From: Psychromonas sp. MB-3u-54
Lineage (GTDB): Bacteria > Pseudomonadota > Gammaproteobacteria > Enterobacterales > Psychromonadaceae
Direction of reading: 5' to 3'
Assembly (NCBI RefSeq): GCF_002836415.1
Contig: NZ_PJBP01000170.1
Coordinates: forward strand, 1-49,249
DNA: 49,249 bases
Positions 18,071 to 26,937 of the stretch are shown here, in pieces (position 1 is the first letter of the stretch; every line of letters starts with the position of its first letter). The translations under genes were made by a program, and so were the position numbers. The notes under the pieces are model-generated. The model was not told where the DNA came from, did not search any database, and was given only the letters and a program-made list of their open reading frames with translations.

Positions 18071-18895
18071 ATGCGCTACGCACTGCACGGAATGTGTTCG
18101 TTACATAACAACATCATCAGCGACATTCGCTTGGCCAAAGAAACCGGTTACGACGGGCTTGAGATTCATACGGATAAATTATGGCGTTATATTAATGCCG
18201 GACTCACAAGCCAAGCCTTCAAAGCTTGCCTGGACGAGGCCAAAATCAGACCATCTGCAATCGATATTATTGGCAGCGTCGAAAGCACCGGAAAGGAAGC
18301 GCAACGCAAATTGTTTAAAGAGACAGAAATACTGTGTCAATTCGCCAAAGATATTGGTGCACCGACTATTCAATTGAATGCGTTTGAAGCGCTCACGGGG
18401 TTATCCGTCGCAGACAATATTCGCCTTACCGCGCAAAACATACGCAGCATCGCCGATATCGGTAATGAACACGGCATTCGTTTTCAATACGAAGGAGCAG
18501 CTTGGACTCCGATTGCAACACTAGAGCAGTATTTCCAGCTTTATGACGCGGTTAACCGTGATAATTTCGGCTTCGTCTTAGACACCTGGCATTTCTGGGC
18601 TGGTCGCGGGGCAACACCTGAGGCGATGGCAAAAATTGACAAGGAACTGATCTACAATGTACATTTATCGGATGGTAAGCGTCCGGATCTCGGCACCCCT
18701 TGGGTAGATGAGAAATTGTTACGCGGCTATCTGTTAGGTGAAGGTGATATCCCGCTGCAGGAATGGGCTGATGCAATCAAGAGTACCGGATACGATGGTT
18801 TCTATTCCGGTGAATTCCTCAATGATCAGTTGTGGGAAGCGGACCATTATGAAGTCGCTAATAAGATGCTTGCTGGTATGAAGCGTCTGTTATAA
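18071..18895 (+). CDS. TIM-barrel sugar isomerase/epimerase of the iol locus
   Basis: Xylose-isomerase-like TIM barrel of 274 aa. Likely metal ligands are spread in the usual way: E in QYEGAAW (about 141), D and H in VLDTWHFW (about 175-178), H in YNVHLSDG, and E in YSGEFLND. GAGGGAT precedes the ATG. Its place between iolB and the second iol module, with an IolR-type palindrome upstream, points to a role such as interconverting inosose isomers (IolI) or an IolH-like step. It is not IolE, which lies at 26938-27831 and has different motifs. The exact reaction is not visible from sequence. Confidence 0.8.
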   Translation: MRYALHGMCSLHNNIISDIRLAKETGYDGLEIHTDKLWRYINAGLTSQAFKACLDEAKIRPSAIDIIGSVESTGKEAQRKLFKETEILCQFAKDIGAPTIQLNAFEALTGLSVADNIRLTAQNIRSIADIGNEHGIRFQYEGAAWTPIATLEQYFQLYDAVNRDNFGFVLDTWHFWAGRGATPEAMAKIDKELIYNVHLSDGKRPDLGTPWVDEKLLRGYLLGEGDIPLQEWADAIKSTGYDGFYSGEFLNDQLWEADHYEVANKMLAGMKRLL

Positions 18896-18931
18896 CTTTT
18901 TTATAAATACCGCTTAGGGCGCAGCAGAAAT

Positions 18932-19022
18932 AGCTCGAAGGCTAGAAAGCTCAAAGCTCAAAGCTCAAAGCTCAAAAGCTGTCAGCCGTCAGCCCAAAGC
19001 CCAAAGCCCAAAGCTAGAAAAC
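18932..19022. repeat. AGCTCGAAG-type simple repeat array, copy A
   Basis: A run of short imperfect units (AGCTCAAAGCTCAAAGC, then GCTGTCAGCCGTCAGCC, then CAAAGCC units) begins 36 bp after the stop of the preceding gene. It shares wording with arrays at 39254-39400 and 46453-46590. No coding potential. Confidence 0.8.
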
Positions 19023-19024
19023 CC

Positions 19025-19078
19025 GTAGGGTGCGCTCCGCGCACCAATTACCCGCTTGCGGTGCATAGAATGCACTAT
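19025..19078. repeat. GTAGGGTGC hairpin repeat
   Basis: GTAGGGTGCGCTCCGCGCACC at the left and GCGGTGCATAGAATGCACTA at the right. It is the same family as the hairpins in the 218-bp repeats and at 40684-40740, here more diverged. Confidence 0.7.
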
Positions 19079-19198
19079 ACTCATAACTACTTTTATTTTG
19101 CATAAAATTCAATGCATTAGAATGGCAAACCAATGCGGCTAGGCAATTTCCGTACGTTTTTCTAATCTAAAAAATAACTTTAGCAAATGAAATCATGG

Positions 19199-19461
19199 AG
19201 CGAATTAAACGCCAGTTTAGGCTTATGAGCGGGCTAAGCTCTGTGTGCCCTTGTCGATTCATTAGGTCCGGCTCTGCACATGGATGTGCTGTCCGGGCCG
19301 GTGCGTGAAGAAGTTATTGGGCGGATTAGAATCAAAAAACGTCTAGGCGAATTGAGCGACAGCTCAGGCTTATGAGCGGGAAAGGCTCTGCCGTCCCTGT
19401 ATACGGCATTCTTTTGGGCGAGTTATGCGACAGCATATTGTCACGAGCGGGCTAAGCTCTG
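19199..19461. repeat. three diverged copies of a 45-bp GAGCGGG-containing repeat
   Basis: Related segments at 19199-19243, 19345-19390 and 19416-19461 share GGCTTATGAGCGGG and GCTCTG (the third copy reads CACGAGCGGGCTAAGCTCTG). Between copies 1 and 2 is a strong imperfect hairpin, with GCACAT/ATGTGC at its tip and GGTCCGG/CCGGGCC at its base (about 19266-19302). Local GC is higher than in the surroundings. The whole stretch 18896-19705 has no gene I can support. Confidence 0.6.
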
Positions 19462-19603
19462 CATGACCTGTTGTCTTTTACTGTTGAAAGAGCATCACGC
19501 CCTCGAACTGCGAAACTGCGTTTCGGTTTCTCATCGTCTACACGCCGTCAAGGGCGGAATACCAACAATGAAAGTTACACCAAACGCTTTCAAGCGACAG
19601 CTC

Positions 19604-19660
19604 GTAAGGTGGATCCGCGCACCTATTACCGGTGCCTGCGGTGCATAAAATGCACCCTAC
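19604..19660. repeat. GTAGGGTGC hairpin repeat, diverged
   Basis: Begins GTAAGGTGGATCCGCGCACC and ends TGCATAAAATGCACCCTAC; same family as 40684-40740. It lies just beyond the 3' end of the second rpiR gene. Confidence 0.65.
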
Positions 19661-19705
19661 CGATAACTATTCAGCTGGAAAACTCGAAGCTCGATGCTAT
19701 CAAGC

Positions 19706-20542
19706 CTATTTAATTTCGCGGCACATTAAACTAACCGCTAATGACTGTGCTAAATACATGGAGCTGCTAAGTGAACGGAAGCCCATCAGCTCACCCTCTA
19801 CCACTTCAAAGCAGACATTCATTTTACTGGCTTGTGCGATCATTTGATTATCTGTTATCGCCACAACTGGGACATTTTTATTAAAGGCACTTTCAATCAT
19901 ATCAGACGTTTCAGGGGCATAATTTGCGAAGGTCACCGCCACTAACACGTCGTTTTTATCCATATGGTGTCCCATACCTGTCTGCATGCCGCCAATATCG
20001 CTCAATAGCACAACATTATTATCAGAGTTCACCAGGGCATACCACAAATAGAAGGCAACAGGGTATGCACGGCGCACACCATGGATGTAAATGGTATTAG
20101 CTTTGTCCATTAAAGCGACCGCGCGTTCTAACTTGTGCGGGGATAAGGACATTTGCAGTCGTTCCAGCGCTTCAATATTAGCCGTGCCAAAATCCTGAAA
20201 GATAGCCAAGGGAGATTCAGCGGCAACGGTGTCTTTTTCGCGCGCCTGAAGCACACGTTGTTTGTAATCACGAGGTCGGTTTAAATACTGATCGCGAAAC
20301 AGAGACTGCATTTGGCTAAAGCCACTAAAGCCCATAGTGTTGGCAAAACGGCTTAAAGTAGATAATGGTACCTGCGCCTGCTCGGCAATTTTAGTCATGG
20401 TTTCGACAGCCACAAATATTGGCTCGGCCACCATAAAATCAGCTACCTGCTGCAAACGCTGACTGAGCTTGTCATGACGTTTAGCAATCAATTCTTTAAG
20501 CGTATCCAGATCGGTGGGTACTGCAGTACTATCAACTTCCAT
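19706..20542 (-). CDS. second RpiR-family transcriptional regulator
   Basis: A regulator of 278 aa paralogous to iolR: HTH domain at about 10-85 (SQRLQQVADFMVAEP ... VPLSTLSRFANTMGF) and SIS domain at about 130-260 (TIYIHGVRRAYP ... AVTFANYAPETSD). I use the ATG at 20542, which has GAGAGAGG six bases upstream, instead of an earlier ATG at 20572. It ends the second iol module in the same direction as iolJ, separated by a terminator, so it probably has its own promoter or is fed by read-through. It may recognise the same palindromes as IolR or a distinct site; sequence alone cannot say. Confidence 0.88.
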   Translation of the reverse strand: MEVDSTAVPTDLDTLKELIAKRHDKLSQRLQQVADFMVAEPIFVAVETMTKIAEQAQVPLSTLSRFANTMGFSGFSQMQSLFRDQYLNRPRDYKQRVLQAREKDTVAAESPLAIFQDFGTANIEALERLQMSLSPHKLERAVALMDKANTIYIHGVRRAYPVAFYLWYALVNSDNNVVLLSDIGGMQTGMGHHMDKNDVLVAVTFANYAPETSDMIESAFNKNVPVVAITDNQMIAQASKMNVCFEVVEGELMGFRSLSSSMYLAQSLAVSLMCREIK

Positions 20543-20585
20543 ATCTGGCCTCTCTCTAATTTGTAATATCATATTTTAAAATAAT

Positions 20586-20616
20586 AAATCCCCCAACTCA
20601 ATGCGTTGGGGGATTT
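20586..20616 (-). terminator. terminator after iolJ
   Basis: A perfect 12-bp stem AAATCCCCCAAC / GTTGGGGGATTT with a 7-base loop; on the minus strand the following bases are ATTATTTT. It lies directly after the iolJ stop and before the second rpiR start. Confidence 0.9.
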
Positions 20617-20619
20617 ATT

Positions 20620-21447
20620 TTATGATAACAATTCGAAATTGCGAATTGCCTCTTGTGTCACATAAGGCATCGCTTTTTTCATAAAATAAATACGATCGAA
20701 CTTTTCTGGCTCCTTATTCATACTATCACGCAGGTTATGCCCCAGCGCCTGACGTAAACAGGTACCGATATTAAATTTGGACACGCGGGTTTGTTTCAAC
20801 TTTTGCATATCTCCATCACGAATACCGCTGGCACCATGAATCACCAGCGGAATAGTGACTTCAGCCGCTATATTGTCTAATAAAGTAAAATCAATGATCG
20901 ACGTTGCTTCGGTTAAACGGTGAACGTTACCCACGGAAATCGCCACACAATCAGCCCCGCTCTCGCGCGCAAATCGGCCTGCATCAGCGGGCGCGGTATC
21001 AATCGTTTTAATGTGATCACGACCTTCCTGATAGGGCACCGAGCCAATTTCACCTTCGACCGATGCACCTAGCGCGTGGGCTACATCCGCAACTTTGCGA
21101 GTACGGGCGATATTTTCTTCCAGAGATAATTGTGAGCCGTCAAACATAACCGAACTGAAACCGGCTTTTAATGCACGAAAAATAATCTCTTCTTCGTATG
21201 TATGGTCCAAGTGCAAACACACGGGCACGGTGCTGTTAGTGGCCAGATTTAGAAACATGGCCGCAGCGGTTTCAACACCGTAGAAATCTACTACGTCTTT
21301 ATTACAAGCAAGAATAACCGCCTTATTCACTTCTTCAGCCGCGTCCACCACGGCACGCGCATCTTCATAACCGAAGACGTTAAAACAAGGCACTGCATAG
21401 TTTGAGGCTGCGGCAGCAGGCAATATATCGTTTAAATTTACGAGCAT
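20620..21447 (-). CDS. iolJ: class II aldolase, IolJ-like
   Basis: Zinc-dependent class II aldolase of 275 aa. Ligands and active site are visible in CLHLDHTYEE (HLDH, about 78-84), EGEIGSV (about 131), and the HGASGIRD region. In an iol cluster the expected reaction is cleavage of 6-phospho-5-dehydro-2-deoxygluconate to DHAP and malonate semialdehyde. Close relatives act on fructose- or tagatose-bisphosphate, so the assignment rests partly on context: it is 12 bp downstream of a second iolB and next to a non-fused iolC. The IolC-DUF2090 fusion in the first module probably does the same reaction, making this activity redundant. Confidence 0.85.
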   Translation of the reverse strand: MLVNLNDILPAAAASNYAVPCFNVFGYEDARAVVDAAEEVNKAVILACNKDVVDFYGVETAAAMFLNLATNSTVPVCLHLDHTYEEEIIFRALKAGFSSVMFDGSQLSLEENIARTRKVADVAHALGASVEGEIGSVPYQEGRDHIKTIDTAPADAGRFARESGADCVAISVGNVHRLTEATSIIDFTLLDNIAAEVTIPLVIHGASGIRDGDMQKLKQTRVSKFNIGTCLRQALGHNLRDSMNKEPEKFDRIYFMKKAMPYVTQEAIRNFELLS

Positions 21448-21459
21448 AAAATATCCTTT

Positions 21460-22332
21460 TTATTTAAATTTGGCGATCATATCCTTGATACCAGGAATGG
21501 TTTCCACTTGATATTCGTGGTGCGGGTCAAAGTGCTGAATCAGGGATTTTGAGGTCTTGCCGACGATAATAGTAAAGTAGTACATTTCATAGCCAGGCGC
21601 TGCTACGCTTGGGTGATAACCTTTATCGATAGCAATAACAGAGCCCGTACGGACGTGGTAGACAGGGCCGAAATCATCTTCGTGTTCATACAGGAACTGC
21701 GCACCAAAGCCAAAATCAGGATTAAAACGGAATTGGTAAACTTCTTCGTAGAGTGTCTCTTTACTGCCATCTGCTTTGACACGATCCTGATCGTGTTTGT
21801 GCGGCGGAAATCCTGACCAGCCACCAGCACCGACAGTAAATAATTCACTGACCAGTAGACGACCACGTTTATCCGCATTAGATTGGCCTAGTACGTGCTT
21901 AATTTTACGGTGGGTTTTTGTGTCATCGGAGCCATACTGCACCATATCAACACTATCGGCACGTTGGCAGAAAGGTTCAAGAGATTCTTCAAAGCGCCCG
22001 CCGCCAATCATCACATCGGCGCTTTCACTGACACAATCGATGTCCGCAGTATAACCAAGCGGTACATAAACGGATTCAGGGTCGCCTTCCCATACCGACG
22101 CACGTTGACCAATATTATCAAATATAACGGCGTCATCCTGGCCATTACTGACGGTGATACGGCAGGTACCACCGGCCAACACTATCACTGACTCATAACC
22201 TTCGACATAATGCTGATGCTGCTCGCCTTGCTGGAGTCGCACCTGATTAAAATAACACAGTGGCGTGACGTCATCCTGTACATCGACGATCGGCTCATTT
22301 TTATTATTATACGGGGGAATATGTTTACCCAT
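21460..22332 (-). CDS. iolB: 5-deoxy-glucuronate isomerase (second, divergent copy)
   Basis: IolB-family bicupin of 290 aa. Metal-site motifs FPPHKHDQD, TLYEEVYQF and DKGYHPS are all present, matching the first copy at those points, but much of the remaining sequence differs. I start at 22332, where AAGGAG lies nine bases upstream; the frame runs on to 22443 without a ribosome site. A strong hairpin stands just before that ribosome site. It is followed at 12 bp by iolJ and preceded at 141 bp by iolC2. It may act on a different stereoisomer or simply duplicate the first enzyme. Confidence 0.9.
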   Translation of the reverse strand: MGKHIPPYNNKNEPIVDVQDDVTPLCYFNQVRLQQGEQHQHYVEGYESVIVLAGGTCRITVSNGQDDAVIFDNIGQRASVWEGDPESVYVPLGYTADIDCVSESADVMIGGGRFEESLEPFCQRADSVDMVQYGSDDTKTHRKIKHVLGQSNADKRGRLLVSELFTVGAGGWSGFPPHKHDQDRVKADGSKETLYEEVYQFRFNPDFGFGAQFLYEHEDDFGPVYHVRTGSVIAIDKGYHPSVAAPGYEMYYFTIIVGKTSKSLIQHFDPHHEYQVETIPGIKDMIAKFK

Positions 22333-22350
22333 GGTGATTTTCTCCTTACG

Positions 22351-22375
22351 GGTTAGCCGCGATAGCGGCCTAACC
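22351..22375 (-). other. hairpin immediately upstream of the second iolB ribosome site
   Basis: GGTTAGCCGC pairs with GCGGCCTAACC (one bulged C) around GATA. Read on the minus strand it ends five bases before AAGGAG. It has no T run, so it is not a terminator; mRNA 5'-end protection after processing, or translation control, would fit. Confidence 0.55.
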
Positions 22376-22473
22376 AAGATAGTTTTGCTGTGAATGAAAT
22401 GACGAATCTGAATAATATGTAAATATTGGATCGACCGTCGCACCGTAAACAGGCGGCGGGCTTAAATCTCATT

Positions 22474-23469
22474 TTAAAGGTTCAGTTCTCTCGTTGAAAT
22501 AAATTCAAACAGCTGTTCGAAGCTTGGCATGGCTTCAGTACAACTATTGCCGCTGACGTTAATAGCTGCAGCGGCAGAGCCGTTCTTTACACCCTCTTCG
22601 AGTTCACCGCCGTTAACCAGTGTCCAAATCAAGGCACCCGCAAACGAGTCGCCAGCACCAAACGGCTTTTGAACATTCACCGGGAAAATACCCTGCTGAA
22701 ACTTGTCACCATTTTGGCAGTAGACTTTTGAGCCAAGTTCACCCGCTTTGATAACAACGACTTGTGTATTGGATCGCAAAAAGCGTTCACCGGTTTGCTG
22801 GTCATCTTTATTACCGGGTGCCAATACCGTTTCCATCATGTCAAATTCTTCTCGATTACCGATCACTATGTCCGCCAGACCAGCGGCAATGCCGTAATAA
22901 ATAGAAGCATCGGTATCGGTGCGCCACGAATAAGGGCGGTAATCTACGTCTAACACTACTAGGGTATTACTGCGCCGAGCATGGTCCATGGCAATTAACG
23001 TCGCTTCGCGGCTTGGACTTTCCGATAATGCGGTGCCGGTCACCACCAGCACTTTTGCACTGGCAATATACTCAGGATCAATCTGTTCAGGCTTAATGGT
23101 CAGGTCCGATGCGTTATTACGGTAGATAAGTACGGTACAGTCAGTCGCTTTCATTTCCGCAAAAGCCACCGAGGTACGTGAGCCGGATCCGTCGGTCATC
23201 ATTCCATCAAGGTTTATGCCCTGCTCGGTCAGGTAACGGCAAACATACCCCCCGAATGCATCGTCAGCAACGCAACCAATAAACCCGGTTTTACCCCCGA
23301 GTTTACTGACCGCGACGGCAATATTGGCTGCAGAGCCGCCAACAAACTTATCAAAGCCCGAAATATCTGCCATATCCGTGTTTGACTCACGGGCGTAGAG
23401 ATCCACGCCCGCACGACCTAATACAATGGCATCCAACGGACGGTTTTGCTCAACTAAAATCTTTGTCAT
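22474..23469 (-). CDS. iolC: 5-dehydro-2-deoxygluconokinase (second copy, not fused)
   Basis: PfkB-family kinase of 331 aa with the N-terminal GGSAAN (44-49) and C-terminal GAGDSF (271-276, catalytic D274) signatures, and LDVDYRPYSWR as in IolC proteins. Unlike the first copy it lacks the DUF2090 domain, which fits the presence of a separate IolJ-like aldolase in the same operon. It follows the Gfo/Idh/MocA gene by 9 bp. Its substrate is expected to be 5-dehydro-2-deoxygluconate; the alternative is another ketosugar acid from a different inositol isomer. Confidence 0.9.
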   Translation of the reverse strand: MTKILVEQNRPLDAIVLGRAGVDLYARESNTDMADISGFDKFVGGSAANIAVAVSKLGGKTGFIGCVADDAFGGYVCRYLTEQGINLDGMMTDGSGSRTSVAFAEMKATDCTVLIYRNNASDLTIKPEQIDPEYIASAKVLVVTGTALSESPSREATLIAMDHARRSNTLVVLDVDYRPYSWRTDTDASIYYGIAAGLADIVIGNREEFDMMETVLAPGNKDDQQTGERFLRSNTQVVVIKAGELGSKVYCQNGDKFQQGIFPVNVQKPFGAGDSFAGALIWTLVNGGELEEGVKNGSAAAAINVSGNSCTEAMPSFEQLFEFISTRELNL

Positions 23470-23478
23470 ACTTCGCCC

Positions 23479-24654
23479 CTATTTATATTCAACCCATGCC
23501 GCATTTTGGTCGGCTGACTCTACGCACTTCTCACACAGACGCACGCCTTCAATACCCGCATCAATTCCCGGGAACCAAATTGCAGCAAGCGCTTCCTGGT
23601 CATCACGGTTTGCGGCATCAAATGCCAGCGCAAAACGGTGGTACAAGTTTGCCCAGGACTCAAAATACCCTTCCGCATGGCCGCCACCGACACGATTTGC
23701 GGCTACCCCGGAAGCATCTTGGTACAAGTAGCCCATACCACGCTCTAAAACACGTGGCGCCTCGCCTTGAATTTCATAACGCAGTTGGTTTGGTTGTTCA
23801 TCCCACCACTCGATAGAGGCAAGCGAACCGACAACCCGAATTTTTTGCTGATGCATTGCGCCGGCATTGACTGCCGATGCCCATAACGTGCCCACAGCGC
23901 CGCCTTTAAATTGCATCATCACGTGGGCGTTGTCCTCGAGTGGGGTGCGTGAGGCAATAAAGCTTTGACGCATGCACGACAGGCGATCCACCTGCAGACC
24001 GGTGATGACTTCACATAAGTTGAATGCGTGCGTACCGATATCACCCAGCACATAGGTTGGACCCGCGACAGCTGGGCTGACACGCCACTTCAATGACGGA
24101 TCGTTCTTTTCATATTCTTCGTTATGGAAACCGTGCGCAAACTGCATATTAATCACACGAATTTCACCCAGATCGCCGCGCTTAACCATTTCACGTGCTT
24201 GTTGCACCATTGGAAAACCACTGTAACCATACATCACAGCAATCACTCGATTGTGCTTGGCGGAGAGGGCCTTTAGCTCCTCGGCCTCAGCCGTTGTGAA
24301 GGTGATAGGTTTTTCACACACCACATGTAAACCGGCTTCAAGTGCAGCTTTACACATTTCATAGTGAGTCGAATTAGGGGTTGCAATGGAGACCGCCTGA
24401 ATGCCGTCTTCGCGCAGTGCTTCAGCAGTAAACATTTCCTGGTAATTGTTGTAGCAGCGATCCGCATCAACCCCCAGACTGGTACCAAAGTCGCGGCAAC
24501 GATCAGCGTTCAAATCAAAGGCACCGGCCATCAGCTTGAACAAGCCGTCCCGCTGCGCTGCGTTACGGTGTGAGTAACCAATTTGGCTACCACGACCGCC
24601 CCCGATCATGGCCCAACGTATGGGTTGTTCAAAGTGAAATTCTTCATTAAACAT
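23479..24654 (-). CDS. Gfo/Idh/MocA-family dehydrogenase, probably inositol-isomer specific
   Basis: NAD(P)-dependent oxidoreductase of 391 aa, longer than the 328-aa iolG. The Rossmann motif is GGGRGSQIGYSHR (about 18-30), the EKP motif is in VVCEKPITF, and the active-site region reads VLGDIGTHAFNL (Asp/His near 200). Longer relatives of this type are common in iol clusters and often act on scyllo- or D-chiro-inositol or their ketones. It begins the tight group idh-iolC2; 292 bp of DNA without a gene separates it from iolD. The substrate is inferred from context only. Confidence 0.85.
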   Translation of the reverse strand: MFNEEFHFEQPIRWAMIGGGRGSQIGYSHRNAAQRDGLFKLMAGAFDLNADRCRDFGTSLGVDADRCYNNYQEMFTAEALREDGIQAVSIATPNSTHYEMCKAALEAGLHVVCEKPITFTTAEAEELKALSAKHNRVIAVMYGYSGFPMVQQAREMVKRGDLGEIRVINMQFAHGFHNEEYEKNDPSLKWRVSPAVAGPTYVLGDIGTHAFNLCEVITGLQVDRLSCMRQSFIASRTPLEDNAHVMMQFKGGAVGTLWASAVNAGAMHQQKIRVVGSLASIEWWDEQPNQLRYEIQGEAPRVLERGMGYLYQDASGVAANRVGGGHAEGYFESWANLYHRFALAFDAANRDDQEALAAIWFPGIDAGIEGVRLCEKCVESADQNAAWVEYK

Positions 24655-24946
24655 AATTTTTCCTCTCTAATACACAGCAATATCAATCATCATTGCTGCG
24701 CTGAATATAAATATATTACGACTTAATAGTGATGCAAAAAAAAACGACAAAAGCCAACAATCTTAGTGGCTTAAATAAACACTAAGCGGATGGTTTTACT
24801 ACTGCCCGGACTGCTAAAGCAGTTCAAAATCGTTGCAGACGATGCGCTAAAGAAAGACTATGTCCTGCAAATCACGCTTTGTTAGTGCGCATTTTCATCA
24901 GTAATATTGGATCACTTGATTAATTTGCTATTATTAAAGGCTTAAC

Positions 24947-26818
24947 TCAGACACCACGACGCTGATCTGCCCGGCCTTCTTCCCAACCAGTCACTATCTG
25001 AGCAGTTTTATCATTCCGCGTCACTTCCGGTAAACCCACTTCCCACCAGCAATCGCAGGTAGACCATGTCGCTGGTGATACGGGATCGGTATCAACAACA
25101 ATCACATAGGTACGATCAGCAGCTTTAGCGCGGGCAAAGGCGGCATCAAAGTCATCAATTGAGGTCAGTTTTTCGCTGATCGCACCTTGGGCTTCAGCGT
25201 GCTTAGCGAAATCCACACGGGCCAGTTCACCCACTGGACGACGGCAATCTGCCAACAAATTATTGAATGAATCGTTGCCTGTATTAGTCTGCAGCTTGTT
25301 GATGACGCCGAAACCACCATTATCACAGACCACTACAATCATCTTGTGTCCGGTTAATACCGATGAGTAAATATCAGAGTTTTGCATCATGTAAGAGCCA
25401 TCTCCGACTAATACAACCACATCGCTATCCGGGTTAGCCATTTTCGCGCCCCAGCCCCCCGCAATTTCATAGCCCATGCAGGAATAACCGAATTCGATAT
25501 CAAACTTACCTACTTGGTAGTTCTGCCAGTTCATGGAAAGTTCAGCAGGCAAACCGCCCGCAGCGGTCAATACGGTGTCGCCTTTTTCCATTGAGCGGTT
25601 TAATTTACCAATCACTTCTGCATAGGAAGACATGCCCGGTAACAGATCACCTTTTTGAGGATGAGTACGGCGCTGGACCAGGGCTTTCCATTCGTCGGTT
25701 TCTGCTTTCGCTTTATCGGACCAAGTATCGGCCGCAGACCAGTCACCCATTAGCACAGACAGTTTGGTCATAGCGGTTTTTGCATCAGCTAACACGGGAT
25801 AAGACTGATGTTTGATAGCATCGAACTTCGCCACGTTAATGCTGATAAGTTTCATCTCGGGGTTTTTGAAGACAGTCCATGAACCGGTAGTGAAATCTTG
25901 TAAACGTGTACCGATAGCCAGCACCAGATCCGCTTCGTTGGCCATGTGGTTGGCAGAGTTAGACCCTGTCACACCAATCGGTCCGGCGTTTAATGGGTTG
26001 TCCTGCAGCATGGTTGCACGTCCGGCAATGGTCTCTACCACAGGAATATTGTGCTTACCCGCAAAATCTGCCAGCGCATCGGTAGCCTGAGAGTAATGCA
26101 CACCACCACCTGAAATAATCAGCGGTTTCTTAGCCTTTAACAGCATTTCTTTCGCTTCTTCAAGCACCACCATTTCAGGCTCCGGGCGGCGAATGCGGTG
26201 CAGCTTGTCGGCAAAGAAAATTTCCGGGAAGTCATAGGCCACACCTTGAATATCCTGCGGTAAGCCGAGGAACACAGGGCCGCATGTGGCAGGATCAAGC
26301 ATAGTATCGAGCGCTTGCGGTAAGGTACTCATCAGCTGAGAAGGGGAAATAATACGATCCCAGTATCTGGTCAATGGCTTAAAAGCATCATTTGATGTTA
26401 CCGACGGATCTTCAAAGTTCTCCGGCTGTTGTAAAACAGGATCCGGCAGACGGCTCACATAAGCATCACCTGCAATCAGTAATAGAGGCAGACGGTTAGT
26501 ATGAGCAATACCTGCAGCCGTCACCATATTTGTTGCACCCGGACCGATAGAGCTTGAGGCAATACCGATACGACGACGCTGGTTAGCTTTAGCGTAGGCA
26601 ATGGCAGCGATTGCCATGGATTGTTCATTCTGGCCGCGCCAAGTCGGAATTTTGTTCTCAATATTTTTTAATTGCTGACCCAAACAGGTCACATTACCGT
26701 GACCAAAGATTGCAAAAGCGGCACCAAAGAGCTGCTCTTCTTTTCCATCAATTTCAATTTTCTGTGCTGCAAGGTATTTAGCAAGCGCTTCAGCAACAGT
26801 CAGACGTACAGTATTCAT
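24947..26818 (-). CDS. iolD: 3D-trihydroxycyclohexane-1,2-dione acylhydrolase
   Basis: ThDP-dependent ring-opening hydrolase of the inositol pathway, converting 3D-(3,5/4)-trihydroxycyclohexane-1,2-dione to 5-deoxyglucuronate. I start at 26818, preceded by AAGGAATAAT; an upstream ATG at 26872 gives a run unlike the family. The 623-aa protein shows the ThDP/Mg motif GDGSYMMQNSD with the later CDNGGFG (about 490-530), and the pyrimidine-binding N-terminal third with GHGNVTCLGQ. It is the only iolD here, so it must supply both sets of downstream enzymes. It lies 119 bp downstream of iolE. Confidence 0.96.
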   Translation of the reverse strand: MNTVRLTVAEALAKYLAAQKIEIDGKEEQLFGAAFAIFGHGNVTCLGQQLKNIENKIPTWRGQNEQSMAIAAIAYAKANQRRRIGIASSSIGPGATNMVTAAGIAHTNRLPLLLIAGDAYVSRLPDPVLQQPENFEDPSVTSNDAFKPLTRYWDRIISPSQLMSTLPQALDTMLDPATCGPVFLGLPQDIQGVAYDFPEIFFADKLHRIRRPEPEMVVLEEAKEMLLKAKKPLIISGGGVHYSQATDALADFAGKHNIPVVETIAGRATMLQDNPLNAGPIGVTGSNSANHMANEADLVLAIGTRLQDFTTGSWTVFKNPEMKLISINVAKFDAIKHQSYPVLADAKTAMTKLSVLMGDWSAADTWSDKAKAETDEWKALVQRRTHPQKGDLLPGMSSYAEVIGKLNRSMEKGDTVLTAAGGLPAELSMNWQNYQVGKFDIEFGYSCMGYEIAGGWGAKMANPDSDVVVLVGDGSYMMQNSDIYSSVLTGHKMIVVVCDNGGFGVINKLQTNTGNDSFNNLLADCRRPVGELARVDFAKHAEAQGAISEKLTSIDDFDAAFARAKAADRTYVIVVDTDPVSPATWSTCDCWWEVGLPEVTRNDKTAQIVTGWEEGRADQRRGV

Positions 26819-26937
26819 ATTATTCCTTAATCTTCGGTACACGCAATGATGACTTATATGGCTAGACTGCACTCTGCTCTGTTCGCGCAGTCAATTTTTT
26901 TATCGGGAGCAGTTACACTCCCCTTCAAAGAGCCTGA

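Noticed and set aside
19266-19302. Possible integron attC site
   Set aside because: A strong hairpin is present but the GTTRRRY core and R/L box layout are not seen, and there is no integrase.
26906-26923. Terminator between iolE and iolD (GGGAG/CTCCC hairpin)
   Set aside because: The stem is only five bases and on the minus strand it is followed by GATAAAAAAA rather than a T run.
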